Assembly: GCA_004362315.1 (NCBI GenBank)
Contig: SNWL01000004.1
Span: 1,112,808-1,176,807 of the forward strand
Reading direction: 5' to 3'
Length of the DNA: 64,000 bases
DNA from: Mycobacterium sp. BK086
Lineage (GTDB): Bacteria; Actinomycetota; Actinomycetes; Mycobacteriales; Mycobacteriaceae
Position numbers and translations under genes: made by a program. The stretch's first letter is position 1. Every line of letters starts with the position of its first letter. The notes below the pieces were generated by a model. The model searched no databases. It saw nothing but the letters and a program-made list of their open reading frames with translations, and was not told the origin of the DNA. Shown in pieces: positions 54,995-63,868 of this stretch.

Positions 54995-57388
54995 ATGACT
55001 AATCCGCCGCCGGGGTGGCACGACAACGAACCGCCGGCGGGGTGGCACAACAACGAACCGCCGTCCGAGCCTCTGCGGTACGGTGCCACACCCAACTACC
55101 AGCCGCCTCTGCCAGGGAGTCGTTCGTGGTCCGCGCGCACCGCTGCGCTCATCCTGATACCGGTACTGGTGGTGGCCGCGGCCGTCGGGTTCTACGTGTT
55201 CAAGCGGGAGTCCGGCAGCGACATGGCCGGCCCCGTTGAAGGTCAGTTGCGCGGTACCTTTCCATCCAAACCGGCCGTGGGCTGGCGGCTGCCGGCGGAT
55301 CAGGTTTTCAGCGGAGCACAGTTCGTACTGCCGGACGGCATCGCATACACCTACATGACGCCGGGCGTCATCGATCTCGGAGACGTCCTGCTCACCTCGG
55401 CCGTGAAGCCGAACTCGGATATTGGCGCCACGCTCGTGGGAATAGACGCCGGGTCGGGCGAAGTGCTCTGGCAGAACTCCGACGTCGGTTTCAAACCGGT
55501 GTGCGCCGACAAGACCATCGAAGGCACGATTCCCTGCCTCGGTAAAGAGGCGGCATTCGGAGCACCGACGGGCGCCAAGGACCCACAGGTGTCATTCATC
55601 GACGTGCGCTCCGGCAAGGTTGTCCGACAGTTGACGGCGCCAGCCAAGGCAAGCACTGTCATGGTGCATGGCGCGGACGTCTACACCGTGGGCTACGACG
55701 AAATGGCGAAGGGAAATGCCCAGGATCTGACCGCGTCGTGGACACGGACCTACGGCACCACCTCCACGTGTGCGGGCAGTGGGGATTCGCACTACTTCGG
55801 CGTCAATGACAACGTCGTCTTCTACGGCAGCGACGGCGGTGTGGTCGTCGCCGACTCCCGGACCGGTGAGCAGCTGACTGACCACGAGCTCCAGGGCGTG
55901 GAACTGTTCGGTGGCAAGGGATTTGCGGGCCGGGTGTGCGATGCCAAGATGCGCGCGAGTGTCGAGATCGTCAGCGCCGACGGGCAGGTCCGACCGGTCA
56001 GCTCCGACGAGTGGGTAGCGAAGCCTTGGCTCGTTTCAGATCCCGGGAAGGTGCCGGCGATCGTCGGAGACACCGCATATGACCTAGGCAGCGGCCAACC
56101 GCTGTGGACCGAGCAGCCCGGCCCAGGGCAAGCCTCAGTGAAGATCACCCACATCGTGGGTAATACGGCGGTCGGACAAGAACCGCTACCTGACGCTGCT
56201 CATTTCTGGAACCTGGTAGGCGTGGATCTGTCCGACGGCCATCGCCTCTGGACGTCGCAGGTGTCAGGTACCCCCGTCGTATCCGACGGTGAACGCGTGA
56301 TGGTCAGCAGCGACGACGACGAGCTGTCTGCGGTGAACCTCAGCACAGGGGAGGTGGATTGGCGGCTGCATTATGACCGCGGCGCGGTTTCCCCGGCAGG
56401 CAAAGGCTTCACGATTACCGACAGCGACAGCATGACCTTCTACGGACCAACCGGCGGCCCATCGTCGGTTCCGGGCCGGCGGGCGGCCACCGAGAAGACA
56501 CCAGACAAGGGGGCGGCCGGCGGCCCTGTCACCAAATGTGGCAAGACACCGGAACTGAAACCGGTGCAGTTCCGGGCGGAGAATGGCGCGATGGTCGTGA
56601 AGATGGAGTTCAAGGCCACCTGTCCGGGCGGGGATATCCTCAGCAGCAACAGGTTTCGCGTCACGATCCGTGACGGTGAGAGTCTGATCGCCTCCGGGTA
56701 TTTCGACTTCAGCAATAATCCGTTGGTGCTCGACGGTGAGAATCCCACCACTCTTGACCTGACCTTCGGTCCGGGCACGATCTGGCGTCTGCCAAACACG
56801 CTGGGCAACAGCAGCGGCAGTGCCTCTGGCAAGGCGGTGACGACCACAGCGGATGCGTCCGGGCGTGAGCTGGTCGACTGTGCTGACGAGGGGACGAGCA
56901 CCGGGCCGGCAAGCGTTGACCCGGCGACCACCAACCAGACCGGCCGGGCGACGACCGGAACTACACCAGACGGGGCACCTTGCAATGACGACGACGCTCT
57001 GGCCGCGCTGCGGGTGCAGACCGACGCTGATCGTCCGTTCGTCCAGGCAGATCTGGCGGACCGCTGGGTGGCGCAGCTATCCGCCAAGCATCCGGGACTT
57101 GTAGCCCCCGACGTTAACGGACAGGTTCTCACCTGGACGCCGTGCGAGATCCTGCGCCAGCACGTCCGACTACGCCTGCAATATCCGGAGGTCAGGATGG
57201 TGTGGAGCGATGAATGGCGGACCTTCGACCTGCGCGGCTGGTGGGTCACCGTTGCCGGGTTGACGTTTCCCGATGCGGATGTGGCCAACCGATGGTGCGA
57301 CGATCGGGCCATCCCTGTCGACGAGTGCTTCGCCAAGGTGATCAGCAACAGTCGGGATTCCGCCGGTACCACCAAATACCGGCGCTAG
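54995..57388 (+). CDS. Membrane-anchored PQQ-type beta-propeller protein with receptor-like C-terminal module
   Basis: The product has 797 residues. The short cytoplasmic N terminus contains the repeat PPPGWHDNEPPAGWHNNEPP, and a transmembrane helix follows at about 48-70. An extracellular PQQ-like propeller (about 90-500) has repeats such as VGIDAGSGEVLWQNSD, VGVDLSDGHRLWTSQ and VNLSTGEVDWRLHYD. Residues 513-650 and 667-797 match the two extracellular domains of the kinase at 50131-52203 (ASGYFDFS and WRLPNTLGN; ADRWVAQLSAKHPGL and WWVTVAGLTF). No enzyme motif is seen; a ligand-binding or scaffold role is inferred. The ATG at 54995 is preferred over an earlier in-frame start at 54947. Confidence 0.82.
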   Translation: MTNPPPGWHDNEPPAGWHNNEPPSEPLRYGATPNYQPPLPGSRSWSARTAALILIPVLVVAAAVGFYVFKRESGSDMAGPVEGQLRGTFPSKPAVGWRLPADQVFSGAQFVLPDGIAYTYMTPGVIDLGDVLLTSAVKPNSDIGATLVGIDAGSGEVLWQNSDVGFKPVCADKTIEGTIPCLGKEAAFGAPTGAKDPQVSFIDVRSGKVVRQLTAPAKASTVMVHGADVYTVGYDEMAKGNAQDLTASWTRTYGTTSTCAGSGDSHYFGVNDNVVFYGSDGGVVVADSRTGEQLTDHELQGVELFGGKGFAGRVCDAKMRASVEIVSADGQVRPVSSDEWVAKPWLVSDPGKVPAIVGDTAYDLGSGQPLWTEQPGPGQASVKITHIVGNTAVGQEPLPDAAHFWNLVGVDLSDGHRLWTSQVSGTPVVSDGERVMVSSDDDELSAVNLSTGEVDWRLHYDRGAVSPAGKGFTITDSDSMTFYGPTGGPSSVPGRRAATEKTPDKGAAGGPVTKCGKTPELKPVQFRAENGAMVVKMEFKATCPGGDILSSNRFRVTIRDGESLIASGYFDFSNNPLVLDGENPTTLDLTFGPGTIWRLPNTLGNSSGSASGKAVTTTADASGRELVDCADEGTSTGPASVDPATTNQTGRATTGTTPDGAPCNDDDALAALRVQTDADRPFVQADLADRWVAQLSAKHPGLVAPDVNGQVLTWTPCEILRQHVRLRLQYPEVRMVWSDEWRTFDLRGWWVTVAGLTFPDADVANRWCDDRAIPVDECFAKVISNSRDSAGTTKYRR

Positions 57389-57837
57389 AAGCGCGTCAGG
57401 TCATACAGCCGAGTGCCATCCTTCGCGTAAACGGTTGCTGCGTCGTCACCGCTGAACTGGACGGAGTATGTCGCCTTGTTCGGCCCCTGGGTGACGACGA
57501 GTTTGTAGCGTCCTGCGGAGTCCGGCTTGCTGGAGATGGCGCACTCCATCGGCCCGCCGATATCGAGCGGCTTGCCGCCGTTGTAGAAGAACCCGTCGCA
57601 TCTGCCGTCGGAATTGAACCGCTTGGTGCCGGTGTTGTCCGAGGATTCCCAGGTTCCGAAAAGTGATCCGCCACCACTCGCAGCCGATGTCGGATCTGGC
57701 GCTGATGCACCGCCCGAGGTCCCGGCGTCGGGGGCCGTGGCGCTTCCCGCCGAGATGTTGTTCGGCGTCGAGTGACAACCTGCTGCCGCGAGTACCGTGA
57801 GCAGCACGAGAACCGCGCGAGCGAAGGGCAAAACCAT
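57385..57837 (-). CDS. Lipoprotein of unknown function
   Basis: The product has 150 residues. A signal peptide ends in the lipobox AAAGC, with Cys21 as the lipid-modified residue. A Ser/Gly/Ala/Pro linker follows, then a roughly 90-residue domain starting SLFGTWESSDNTGTKRFN with two cysteines (GRCDGFF and PMECAIS) that could form a disulfide. It resembles small mycobacterial Lpp/Lpq lipoproteins in layout, but I recognise no family. Its stop overlaps the convergent propeller gene by four bases. Site G lies 82 bases upstream of the ATG. Confidence 0.8.
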   Translation of the reverse strand: MVLPFARAVLVLLTVLAAAGCHSTPNNISAGSATAPDAGTSGGASAPDPTSAASGGGSLFGTWESSDNTGTKRFNSDGRCDGFFYNGGKPLDIGGPMECAISSKPDSAGRYKLVVTQGPNKATYSVQFSGDDAATVYAKDGTRLYDLTRF

Positions 57838-58362
57838 GGCTTGGACGGTACGGGACGGCGCCACGAAGATGTCCGAAATCACCGCTGCGGATTGGGTTCT
57901 CATCCGGACGTAGACGAAATTCATCCGATCGGACGACACAGGCGGTCCGGGTAGTCTTCGACCTGATAAGCGGTGTAGCGTCCACGATTAACTTCGGCGA
58001 TGGTGTCCCCGGCGAGGGCCTTCCTGATGAATGGTTTGAGGTCGTAGTTGCAGCACCGCGCCCATTGGGAGATGCGGGGGTCATACTGGCTACGCCGCTG
58101 AAAGTGCCGTGGTTGCTGTGCATCTGACCGGATACCCAAGCGCAGTGAATACTTCGAATCCGACCCGGGGTTGTCCTGCGGCAGCTTGCCGCGATGCCGT
58201 TGGCGTTGGCGTGATTGAGTTCGTATCTCAATGTCTTTTCACCGACGGGATGCAGTGCCGCGGCGACGTCAGCGATCCTTCGTGATCAACGAGCTCAGCG
58301 GCCACATCGATGCATGCGTCCGAAGCAGCGATCCGGCGCGGAGTCCGGGCGTCTGTATCCAG
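57838..58362. other. 525-base region with regulon site and an unassigned minus-strand ORF
   Basis: No confident gene is seen. A minus-strand frame at 57921-58139, open upstream to about 58237, encodes PRISQWARCCNYDLKPFIRK and AGDTIAEVNRGRYTAYQVED, which looks protein-like, but it has only a TTG start and I know no homologue. It may be a gene remnant. Its 3' end runs into site G. The rest, up to the amidase stop at 58363, shows no further signal. Confidence 0.4.
57919..57938. promoter_or_regulatory. Regulon palindrome, site G
   Basis: ATTCATCCGATCGGACGACA matches 16 of 20 positions, with a perfect right arm CGGACGACA, 82 bases upstream of the lipoprotein ATG. Another half-site (CTCATCCGGACG) lies just downstream at about 57899-57910. 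Confidence 0.65.
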
Positions 58363-59184
58363 CTAGCCGCGGCCGGCCTCGATGTCCGCGACGATTGCCT
58401 CCGCTTCGGGACCGCAGATCTTTCGGAGCTCGACGGTACCTGCTGTCGCCAGGTCGTCGATGCGTCGCTTGAGGTCGCCGGAGGCGACATGCGCATAGAG
58501 GCTGGCGCCGGGGCACTCGGTGTCCGGGCTGGCGTCGCGGTGGCCGCCTAAGGTCGCGGTCGGGATGCCGAATTGCTGGGCCGCCCAGGCGAAAGCGAGC
58601 GCGGCGCCGTGCAGCTGCGCCTCGGTGATGTCTTCTATGTCGAAGTTACCTTCGCACACCACGAGGAAGTGTCCGGTGGGGTCGTAGCTCGTCGCCGTAT
58701 CGCCGACCAGCTCGGGCTTTCGCAGCTCGTACACATTGCCGTCACGGTCGACGCTGACGTGATAGGCGATGTCGATCCAGCCCTTGGAGTCCTGGTGGTA
58801 CCTCTGGTGCTGGCGCAGTCGGCCCGGTGCGTTGCTGTTGTCGCCGAGCACCACGCCGGTGTGGTGGATCGTCATGCGGGTCAGGGTGTGAGTGACGCCA
58901 CCCGGGCGCGGCGGACGGGCGCCCCAGGCCTCGCGGCACAGCATCTGACCGGATTCGCTGATCGGTGCGGAAGGTGGTGGGGCAAGAAGTGAACTGGTCG
59001 GAGCACCACTCCCGGGGCTCGCCGCGACCGAAATGCTCGGCGCGGAACTAGGTCCCGGCGCGGCTTTCGTCGAACAGCCGCCCAGGGTGGCTGCGAGCCC
59101 GGCCGCACCGGCAAGCCAGAGCAAGCGACGACGGTCAATCAGCTCAGAAGCGTCGGCGGCCGGTTCGGATGTGGGCCCGTTCAT
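58363..59184 (-). CDS. Peptidoglycan-recognition (PGRP/amidase_2) lipoprotein, Tat-type signal
   Basis: The product has 273 residues. The N terminus has RRRLLWLAGAAGLAATLGGC, a twin-arginine-like signal with a lipobox cysteine near residue 40, then a Pro/Ser linker. The catalytic domain (about 90-250) has the zinc residues expected of PGRP amidases: His in MTIHHTGV and His/Cys in GGHRDASPDTECPG. LCREAWGARPP is the typical PGRP entry. The expected reaction is cleavage of the amide between MurNAc and L-Ala in peptidoglycan. The ATG at 59184 is chosen so that the signal begins after a short n-region. It lies directly downstream of the second YegI-type kinase gene in the same direction. Confidence 0.87.
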   Translation of the reverse strand: MNGPTSEPAADASELIDRRRLLWLAGAAGLAATLGGCSTKAAPGPSSAPSISVAASPGSGAPTSSLLAPPPSAPISESGQMLCREAWGARPPRPGGVTHTLTRMTIHHTGVVLGDNSNAPGRLRQHQRYHQDSKGWIDIAYHVSVDRDGNVYELRKPELVGDTATSYDPTGHFLVVCEGNFDIEDITEAQLHGAALAFAWAAQQFGIPTATLGGHRDASPDTECPGASLYAHVASGDLKRRIDDLATAGTVELRKICGPEAEAIVADIEAGRG

Positions 59185-59218
59185 GGCGATCACGATACGG
59201 AGTCGAATCGATTGATCA

Positions 59219-60937
59219 TCAGCATTGGATCCTTTTTGTCGGATCGCTGGTCGTGTCAAGCCGTTTGCCGTAGGCATCGCCGCCGGCGGCGCGAACGGCA
59301 GCACAGATGTCAGCGTCACTACGCCCAGCGGGCCGATACACGGCATAGATCGGATTTCCCGCATCGTCTCGCTTGCGAAGCGAGGGGCACGATTCGTCGG
59401 TCCGAAGATACGACGAGCCGGAGAAAGAGTTGAGGAATCGCTGGACTTCCTCGTCATAGCGCCCGGGCGTTACGGCGTTGGCCAACACTACGATTCCCGA
59501 GCCATCACACGGCGGATGGCTCATCGGCACACTGACGTTCAGTGCGTTGGGCGAGACTGTCGAGCTGTTTCGTGATGTGGTGGCCGAGGTTCGTGTTGTG
59601 ACTGAAGTGCTGGTCGCCTGGAAGGTCCTGGCGGTCGTGGTCGAAGGTGTGAAGGCAGGGGTCTGTGTCGGGGACTTCTGGAGATTGATCACGATCACCA
59701 CGATGGCTATCAGTGTCGCGAGAGCGATCCCGGCGATGGTCAGGTATTTGGCGGTACTGTCCTGCTTCTGGCCCGTCGTCGTGGTGGGAACCCGCTTGCT
59801 GGCCGGGGCGAGGGTGGGAGTCGCTGGTACATAGACAGTTTGGGGCTGCTGGGCCCTGACGGGCTCGGGACGAGCGGTTCGACGGGCGGTGCGTTCGTGC
59901 TCGATGTGGCACCACGGGCAATGTTCCGTCTCTACCGGGAGTTGGTGTCCGCGCACACATGTGCGGATCTGCAGCCCCTGCAGCGCGTTGCGCCACTCGT
60001 GAGCTGTGGGGCGCTCCTCGGGGTTGCGGGCTCCGCCGGTGAAGGCGCGCTGGAACAGCCGTTGAATGTTGTCGGGGAGGAAGCCCGGTGCCGGCGCGAG
60101 TGGATGAGTGTGCAGGGGTGAACCCGGACCGCCTGCCCACCAGCCCGACTTTGCCAACGTGAGTGCATCGGGTTGGTCACCGGGCCCGGCCCAGGTCCCC
60201 CGAAGAAAGGGGTGATTACCGGCCATCAACAACAGATGGATGTGCACCGCCAAAGCGAAGAGATCCGAGGGCTTTTCCCGTCCGGCTACCGCGAGGTTCA
60301 GGCCGGCCAGCTCCGGCGCGGTGAACTCCGGCCTGCCGACGCCACACATGAATTGTCGGCCGGCAGCGTCGGTGAACTGCATCGAGTCGCAGTCGACCAG
60401 CGTCACCTGGGTGGTGTTGTTGACCAGGATGTTGCGTTCCTGGAAGTCGCCGATGACGGCGTCGACTCGGTGCACCACCTCGACGGCGAGGCAGAGATTG
60501 GCCGCGACGTTGACGAGGTGAAGCCAGGTCATGTGTGGAGTCCATTGCGGTGCGGTGGCGAGCGGATTGGCCCGATTCGACGGGTTGCTCACGGTATGGA
60601 TCTCCACCGCGTCGGTGGTATCGATGCGACGCATGACGTAGCCCGCCGGGCCGGCGGCATTCGCCACCACATGGAGCGGCCAGGTCAGGACGACGAACCC
60701 GTCCGACTGCACCGCTCCTGCAGGAGGCGAATGCACCATCGCGGCCACCTTGGCGCACTTGAGCGCCCGATCTTTGAGATTGTCATGGAAAATCTTCGCC
60801 ACCCATTCCGGATGGCCCACCACCTCTGACACCGTGCCTTCACCGGCTCGAGCAATCACCGCGCCCAATCTCACCTGAACGGCGTCAGAACTGTCGGCGA
60901 CCAAACCGCCGCCGACAAGCCACATTTCGTCCGTCAT
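59219..60937 (-). CDS. YegI-type receptor kinase with zinc ribbon and TM (second intact copy)
   Basis: The product has 572 residues. Its cytoplasmic part is very like that of the kinase at 50131: GAVIARAGEGTVSEV, lysine in WVAKIFHDNLKDRALK, IGDFQERNILVN, TLVDCDSMQF, and zinc ribbon CVRGHQLPVETEHCPWC. A transmembrane helix is at about 397-420. The extracellular tail differs: a Thr/Ser linker, then a roughly 100-residue domain with GIVVLANAVTPGRYDEEVQ and YLRTDESCPSLR, a type seen at the C terminus of mycobacterial receptor kinases. The ATG at 60937 follows GAAGGACGG. The amidase gene starts 35 bases after its stop, so a kinase-amidase operon is likely. Confidence 0.82.
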   Translation of the reverse strand: MTDEMWLVGGGLVADSSDAVQVRLGAVIARAGEGTVSEVVGHPEWVAKIFHDNLKDRALKCAKVAAMVHSPPAGAVQSDGFVVLTWPLHVVANAAGPAGYVMRRIDTTDAVEIHTVSNPSNRANPLATAPQWTPHMTWLHLVNVAANLCLAVEVVHRVDAVIGDFQERNILVNNTTQVTLVDCDSMQFTDAAGRQFMCGVGRPEFTAPELAGLNLAVAGREKPSDLFALAVHIHLLLMAGNHPFLRGTWAGPGDQPDALTLAKSGWWAGGPGSPLHTHPLAPAPGFLPDNIQRLFQRAFTGGARNPEERPTAHEWRNALQGLQIRTCVRGHQLPVETEHCPWCHIEHERTARRTARPEPVRAQQPQTVYVPATPTLAPASKRVPTTTTGQKQDSTAKYLTIAGIALATLIAIVVIVINLQKSPTQTPAFTPSTTTARTFQATSTSVTTRTSATTSRNSSTVSPNALNVSVPMSHPPCDGSGIVVLANAVTPGRYDEEVQRFLNSFSGSSYLRTDESCPSLRKRDDAGNPIYAVYRPAGRSDADICAAVRAAGGDAYGKRLDTTSDPTKRIQC

Positions 60938-61038
60938 CAACCGTCCTTCGGCAATAGTGAGTTGAATGCCGAGATTGTGGCATGCAATTCACAGGTGTGA
61001 ACGTGATACAACGGCCGCCCGGCACCGTTGTCGGCCGT

Positions 61039-61058
61039 TGTCGGCCGTTCGTACTAAA
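61039..61058. promoter_or_regulatory. Degenerate regulon palindrome, site I
   Basis: TGTCGGCCGTTCGTACTAAA matches 16 of 20 positions in the TT orientation. The left arm TTGTCGGCCG is directly repeated just upstream at 61028-61037. It lies 49 bases before the membrane-protein start at 61108 and about 100 bases upstream of the divergent kinase gene. Confidence 0.45.
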
Positions 61059-61107
61059 TCCCGCGGTGGGGGGAGCGCGCAGTCACCTGCCGTGTTAGAC
61101 CCGACGG

Positions 61108-61863
61108 GTGACGGATCAGTTGCCCCCAAGCAAGTTCGGTGCGGGCTATACCTATGGTGGCTCGGCGAGCGCTTCGCCACCGTCGCCCAGCCCGGTCAAT
61201 CCCGCTACTTTTCCGAACCCGGTTCCGCCCCCGCCGACGCAGTACGGCACCACGGCAGCGTCGACGCCCGACGTGGCTTATGGGGCACCGGTGACACAGT
61301 TCCTGCCTGCAGCGGCGCGAGTCAGCGGAGGCACGGCAATCGCAGCGGGCGTGTTGGCACTGGTGATCGGCGCCTATCGAGCATTCGCGACGTACGCGTA
61401 CTTTGCCACCGTCGCCATGCTGGGCGACGCCGGCAGCAGTTACGCCGCTGTCCGCGACATGCGCAATTACGCCACGGCCGCTGGCGTCATATCAGCGATC
61501 GGCACTCTGGCACTTGTCGTCGGGGCCATCCGGCTGTTCAACCGTGGACTAGGCGGTCGCGGACTCATCACGATGGGGTGCTTGATCGCGATCGCGGATG
61601 TTGTGCTCATGTGGATCTCAGTTATGGGATGGGTGGAAAGCCTCTTCGGCTCCGGATCCATCTTCGGCGAGCAGGGGCTCAATATTTCGACAGGTGACGT
61701 GCTGGCCGAGGCGTTCAGCCGACAAGGTCCGTCCATCGTTATCCACCTCTTGGTAACCATTGGGATCCCACTGCTCACAATCGTGCTTGCGTTCTCGAAG
61801 TCGACCCGTCGATGGTGTGAGGCCGGCAGGGCGCCGGGTCCCTATGGAACTCGCACCTACTAG
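61108..61863 (+). CDS. Multi-pass membrane protein with Pro-rich N terminus
   Basis: The product has 251 residues. About 65 residues rich in Pro, Ser, Tyr and Gly precede four hydrophobic segments (near GGTAIAAGVLALVIGAYR, AAGVISAIGTLALVVGAI, GCLIAIADVVLMWISVMG and IVIHLLVTIGIPLLTIVLAF). The layout resembles the tetraspan proteins found beside kinases and FHA proteins in mycobacteria, where the Pro-rich tail is a protein-interaction arm. No enzyme motif is seen. The GTG at 61108 is used. It lies between the second kinase and the vWA-PP2C-kinase triad. Confidence 0.75.
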   Translation: MTDQLPPSKFGAGYTYGGSASASPPSPSPVNPATFPNPVPPPPTQYGTTAASTPDVAYGAPVTQFLPAAARVSGGTAIAAGVLALVIGAYRAFATYAYFATVAMLGDAGSSYAAVRDMRNYATAAGVISAIGTLALVVGAIRLFNRGLGGRGLITMGCLIAIADVVLMWISVMGWVESLFGSGSIFGEQGLNISTGDVLAEAFSRQGPSIVIHLLVTIGIPLLTIVLAFSKSTRRWCEAGRAPGPYGTRTY

Positions 61864-61929
61864 CCGGGTCTTGGTCTCGGAGGATTGACAGTGCGAAGCA
61901 ACAGCTCGCACGACACGCGTTGGGTGACT

Positions 61930-61949
61930 TGTCCGCCGAACGGAGGACA
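61930..61949. promoter_or_regulatory. Regulon palindrome, site H (vWA-PP2C-kinase operon)
   Basis: TGTCCGCCGAACGGAGGACA matches 17 of 20 positions, the best of the degenerate copies. It lies 111 bases before the TTG start of the vWA gene, in the gap after the membrane-protein gene. Confidence 0.7.
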
Positions 61950-62060
61950 GTTCCTCGGTGGGTGGTCGTGTAACAATCCAGATTTGCCAATCACAGGGCA
62001 GCGTGGACCCGCAACGACGCGATGGTGTGCTGCTCAAGATCCTTGTGGGGAGGGATTCGG

Positions 62061-62762
62061 TTGACTCAGGGTGGCTGGGCGGTCGAACTTAACGACGAGA
62101 ATCCGGACCCGCGGGTCGCCTGCGTGGTGCTCGCCGACGTGTCGGGTTCCATGCAAGGGGCCCCGATCGCCGCGTTGGAGGCGGGCTATGCCTCCTTCAC
62201 CCACTACCTCAACAACGATCCGCTTGCGAGCAAGCGTGTTGAGGTGGCAGTGGTCACGTTCGGCAGTGCTGCGACTGTGCTGGTTCCCATGCAGGAGGCG
62301 CGTGGCCTACAGCCGACGCGCTTCACCGCATCCGGGCGAACCAACATGGCCGCCGGAATTCATCTCGCGCTCGACATCATCGAAGAGCGCAAGTACGCCT
62401 ACAAGGCTGCGGGCCTGCAGTACTACCGGCCGTGGATTCTGCTGCTCACCGACGGGCAAGCGAATCACGAGGGTTTCGACGAGGCTGTCGCACGACTGAA
62501 CGCCACTGAGATGGCCCGTGGTGTAACAGTTTTCGCTGTCGGCGCCGGACCCCATGTCGACTGGCAGCAGTTGAGCCGGGTGTCGGTCCAACGCGGGCCG
62601 GCGCCGCTGGATGGTCTGCGGTACGAGGAACTCTTCGAGTGGCTGTCCGCGTCGCTGAGCAATGTGTCGAACTCGACCGAATTCGCTCGTAGTGATGAAG
62701 CATTGGCGGGAATGGGCGAGCAGATCAAGCTGCCACCGCTGACCGGCTGGTCGAGCGTGTGA
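62061..62762 (+). CDS. TerY/YegL-type vWA-domain protein
   Basis: The product is a 233-residue soluble vWA domain with an intact metal-ion-dependent adhesion site: DVSGSMQG (about residues 27-34), TNMAAG threonine and LLTDGQAN aspartate. It matches the TerY/YegL group (COG4245 as I recall), which occurs in a fixed trio with a PP2C phosphatase and a YegI-type kinase. The TTG at 62061, after GGGGAGGG, is the best start; no ATG or GTG suits. The next gene begins as GTGA over its stop. Confidence 0.85.
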   Translation: MTQGGWAVELNDENPDPRVACVVLADVSGSMQGAPIAALEAGYASFTHYLNNDPLASKRVEVAVVTFGSAATVLVPMQEARGLQPTRFTASGRTNMAAGIHLALDIIEERKYAYKAAGLQYYRPWILLLTDGQANHEGFDEAVARLNATEMARGVTVFAVGAGPHVDWQQLSRVSVQRGPAPLDGLRYEELFEWLSASLSNVSNSTEFARSDEALAGMGEQIKLPPLTGWSSV

Positions 62763-63868
62763 CCGATTCTCCCTACGACCGCAGTGAGCCCGGTTACTGG
62801 CAATGGGCCGCGTGCGGTGCCTCCGCCACGGGATCAGAACACCTGCGACGGGGACTCGGATGCGATGACGCGTTCGGCTACGGAACCACCGATGACTTCG
62901 TCATTGCCGTCGTAGCGGACGGCGCCGGATCCGTCACTGGCACATCGGCGTGGGGTTCTTATGCCGCCTGCCAGAGCGTTCTTCATCAGACGATGACGCA
63001 GAGCTTTATGAATAGTTTCCGATCCGCCGGCCCTGACGATGCCGACGAGATAATGCGGTGGCTGTTCGAGGGTGCCCTTGGTGGGGTGGTGAGACAGGCT
63101 GCCGCCATCGGTGTTCCACTGAGCCAACTGGCGACGACGCTCTGCGCCGCGGTCTCGACACCTACGTTGACGGTCTTCGGACAAATCGGTGACGGCGTCA
63201 TTGCTTCCGAGAGCCAACGCGGCATCGAGACTCACCTGATCGAAGAGAAGAGCGAATACGCGAACGCGACATGGTTTGTCCAGACAGACGGCGCGTTCGA
63301 GGAATCATTCCGTACCTCGGCACACACCGACCTGACGGCATTCGCGCTGAGCACCGACGGCATGAGCTACAAGATCACCAACATCGTCACCGGCAAGCCC
63401 TACGAACCGTTCTTCGCGGGCTCGTGGGAACACGTCCGCACCGGGGCGAGCGCCGCCGATTTTGCAGCGCTCCTTCGTGGCATCGAAGATGACCAGACCG
63501 GGGACGACAAGACAATGGTCCTTGCGGCGCTGCGGTGGGCCGAGGATAAGTTCTATCCATCAACCAGACCGCTGCAGACGACGATCGTGAGTTCGGCGCC
63601 GCCGTCGAATGCTTCTGTAGGCCAGGCACGTAACGGCGCCAGCGCTGTAGTGAGTCAGCCCGAGCCGCCGACGCCGGGCTCTCCAATCGCGACTGAATCT
63701 CACAGCATCGTCGATCATGGTTCGTTCGTCGACGCAGAACGACGGGGCGGCGATACCGCCTTGCCGCCGGCCGACACCGACTTTGGTGATGCGAACACAG
63801 AGCCCGTCGGTGCGGGCCTCCGCAAGGAGCCGCGCCGACGATGGTCTGCTCGCCGGCGTCATGACTAA
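62759..63868 (+). CDS. PP2C-family Ser/Thr phosphatase (PphC/YegK type)
   Basis: The product has 369 residues. PP2C metal and fold motifs are present: CDDAFGYG, VVADGAGSVTG, LATTLCAAVSTPT, FGQIGDGVIA, ALSTDGMSYK, and GDDKTMVLA with the C-terminal metal aspartate (about residue 248). The last 110 residues are a disordered, basic-ending tail. It fits the PphC phosphatase of the vWA-PP2C-kinase triad, expected to reverse the phosphorylation made by the kinase. It is coupled to the vWA gene by a GTGA overlap. Confidence 0.88.
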   Translation: MTDSPYDRSEPGYWQWAACGASATGSEHLRRGLGCDDAFGYGTTDDFVIAVVADGAGSVTGTSAWGSYAACQSVLHQTMTQSFMNSFRSAGPDDADEIMRWLFEGALGGVVRQAAAIGVPLSQLATTLCAAVSTPTLTVFGQIGDGVIASESQRGIETHLIEEKSEYANATWFVQTDGAFEESFRTSAHTDLTAFALSTDGMSYKITNIVTGKPYEPFFAGSWEHVRTGASAADFAALLRGIEDDQTGDDKTMVLAALRWAEDKFYPSTRPLQTTIVSSAPPSNASVGQARNGASAVVSQPEPPTPGSPIATESHSIVDHGSFVDAERRGGDTALPPADTDFGDANTEPVGAGLRKEPRRRWSARRRHD

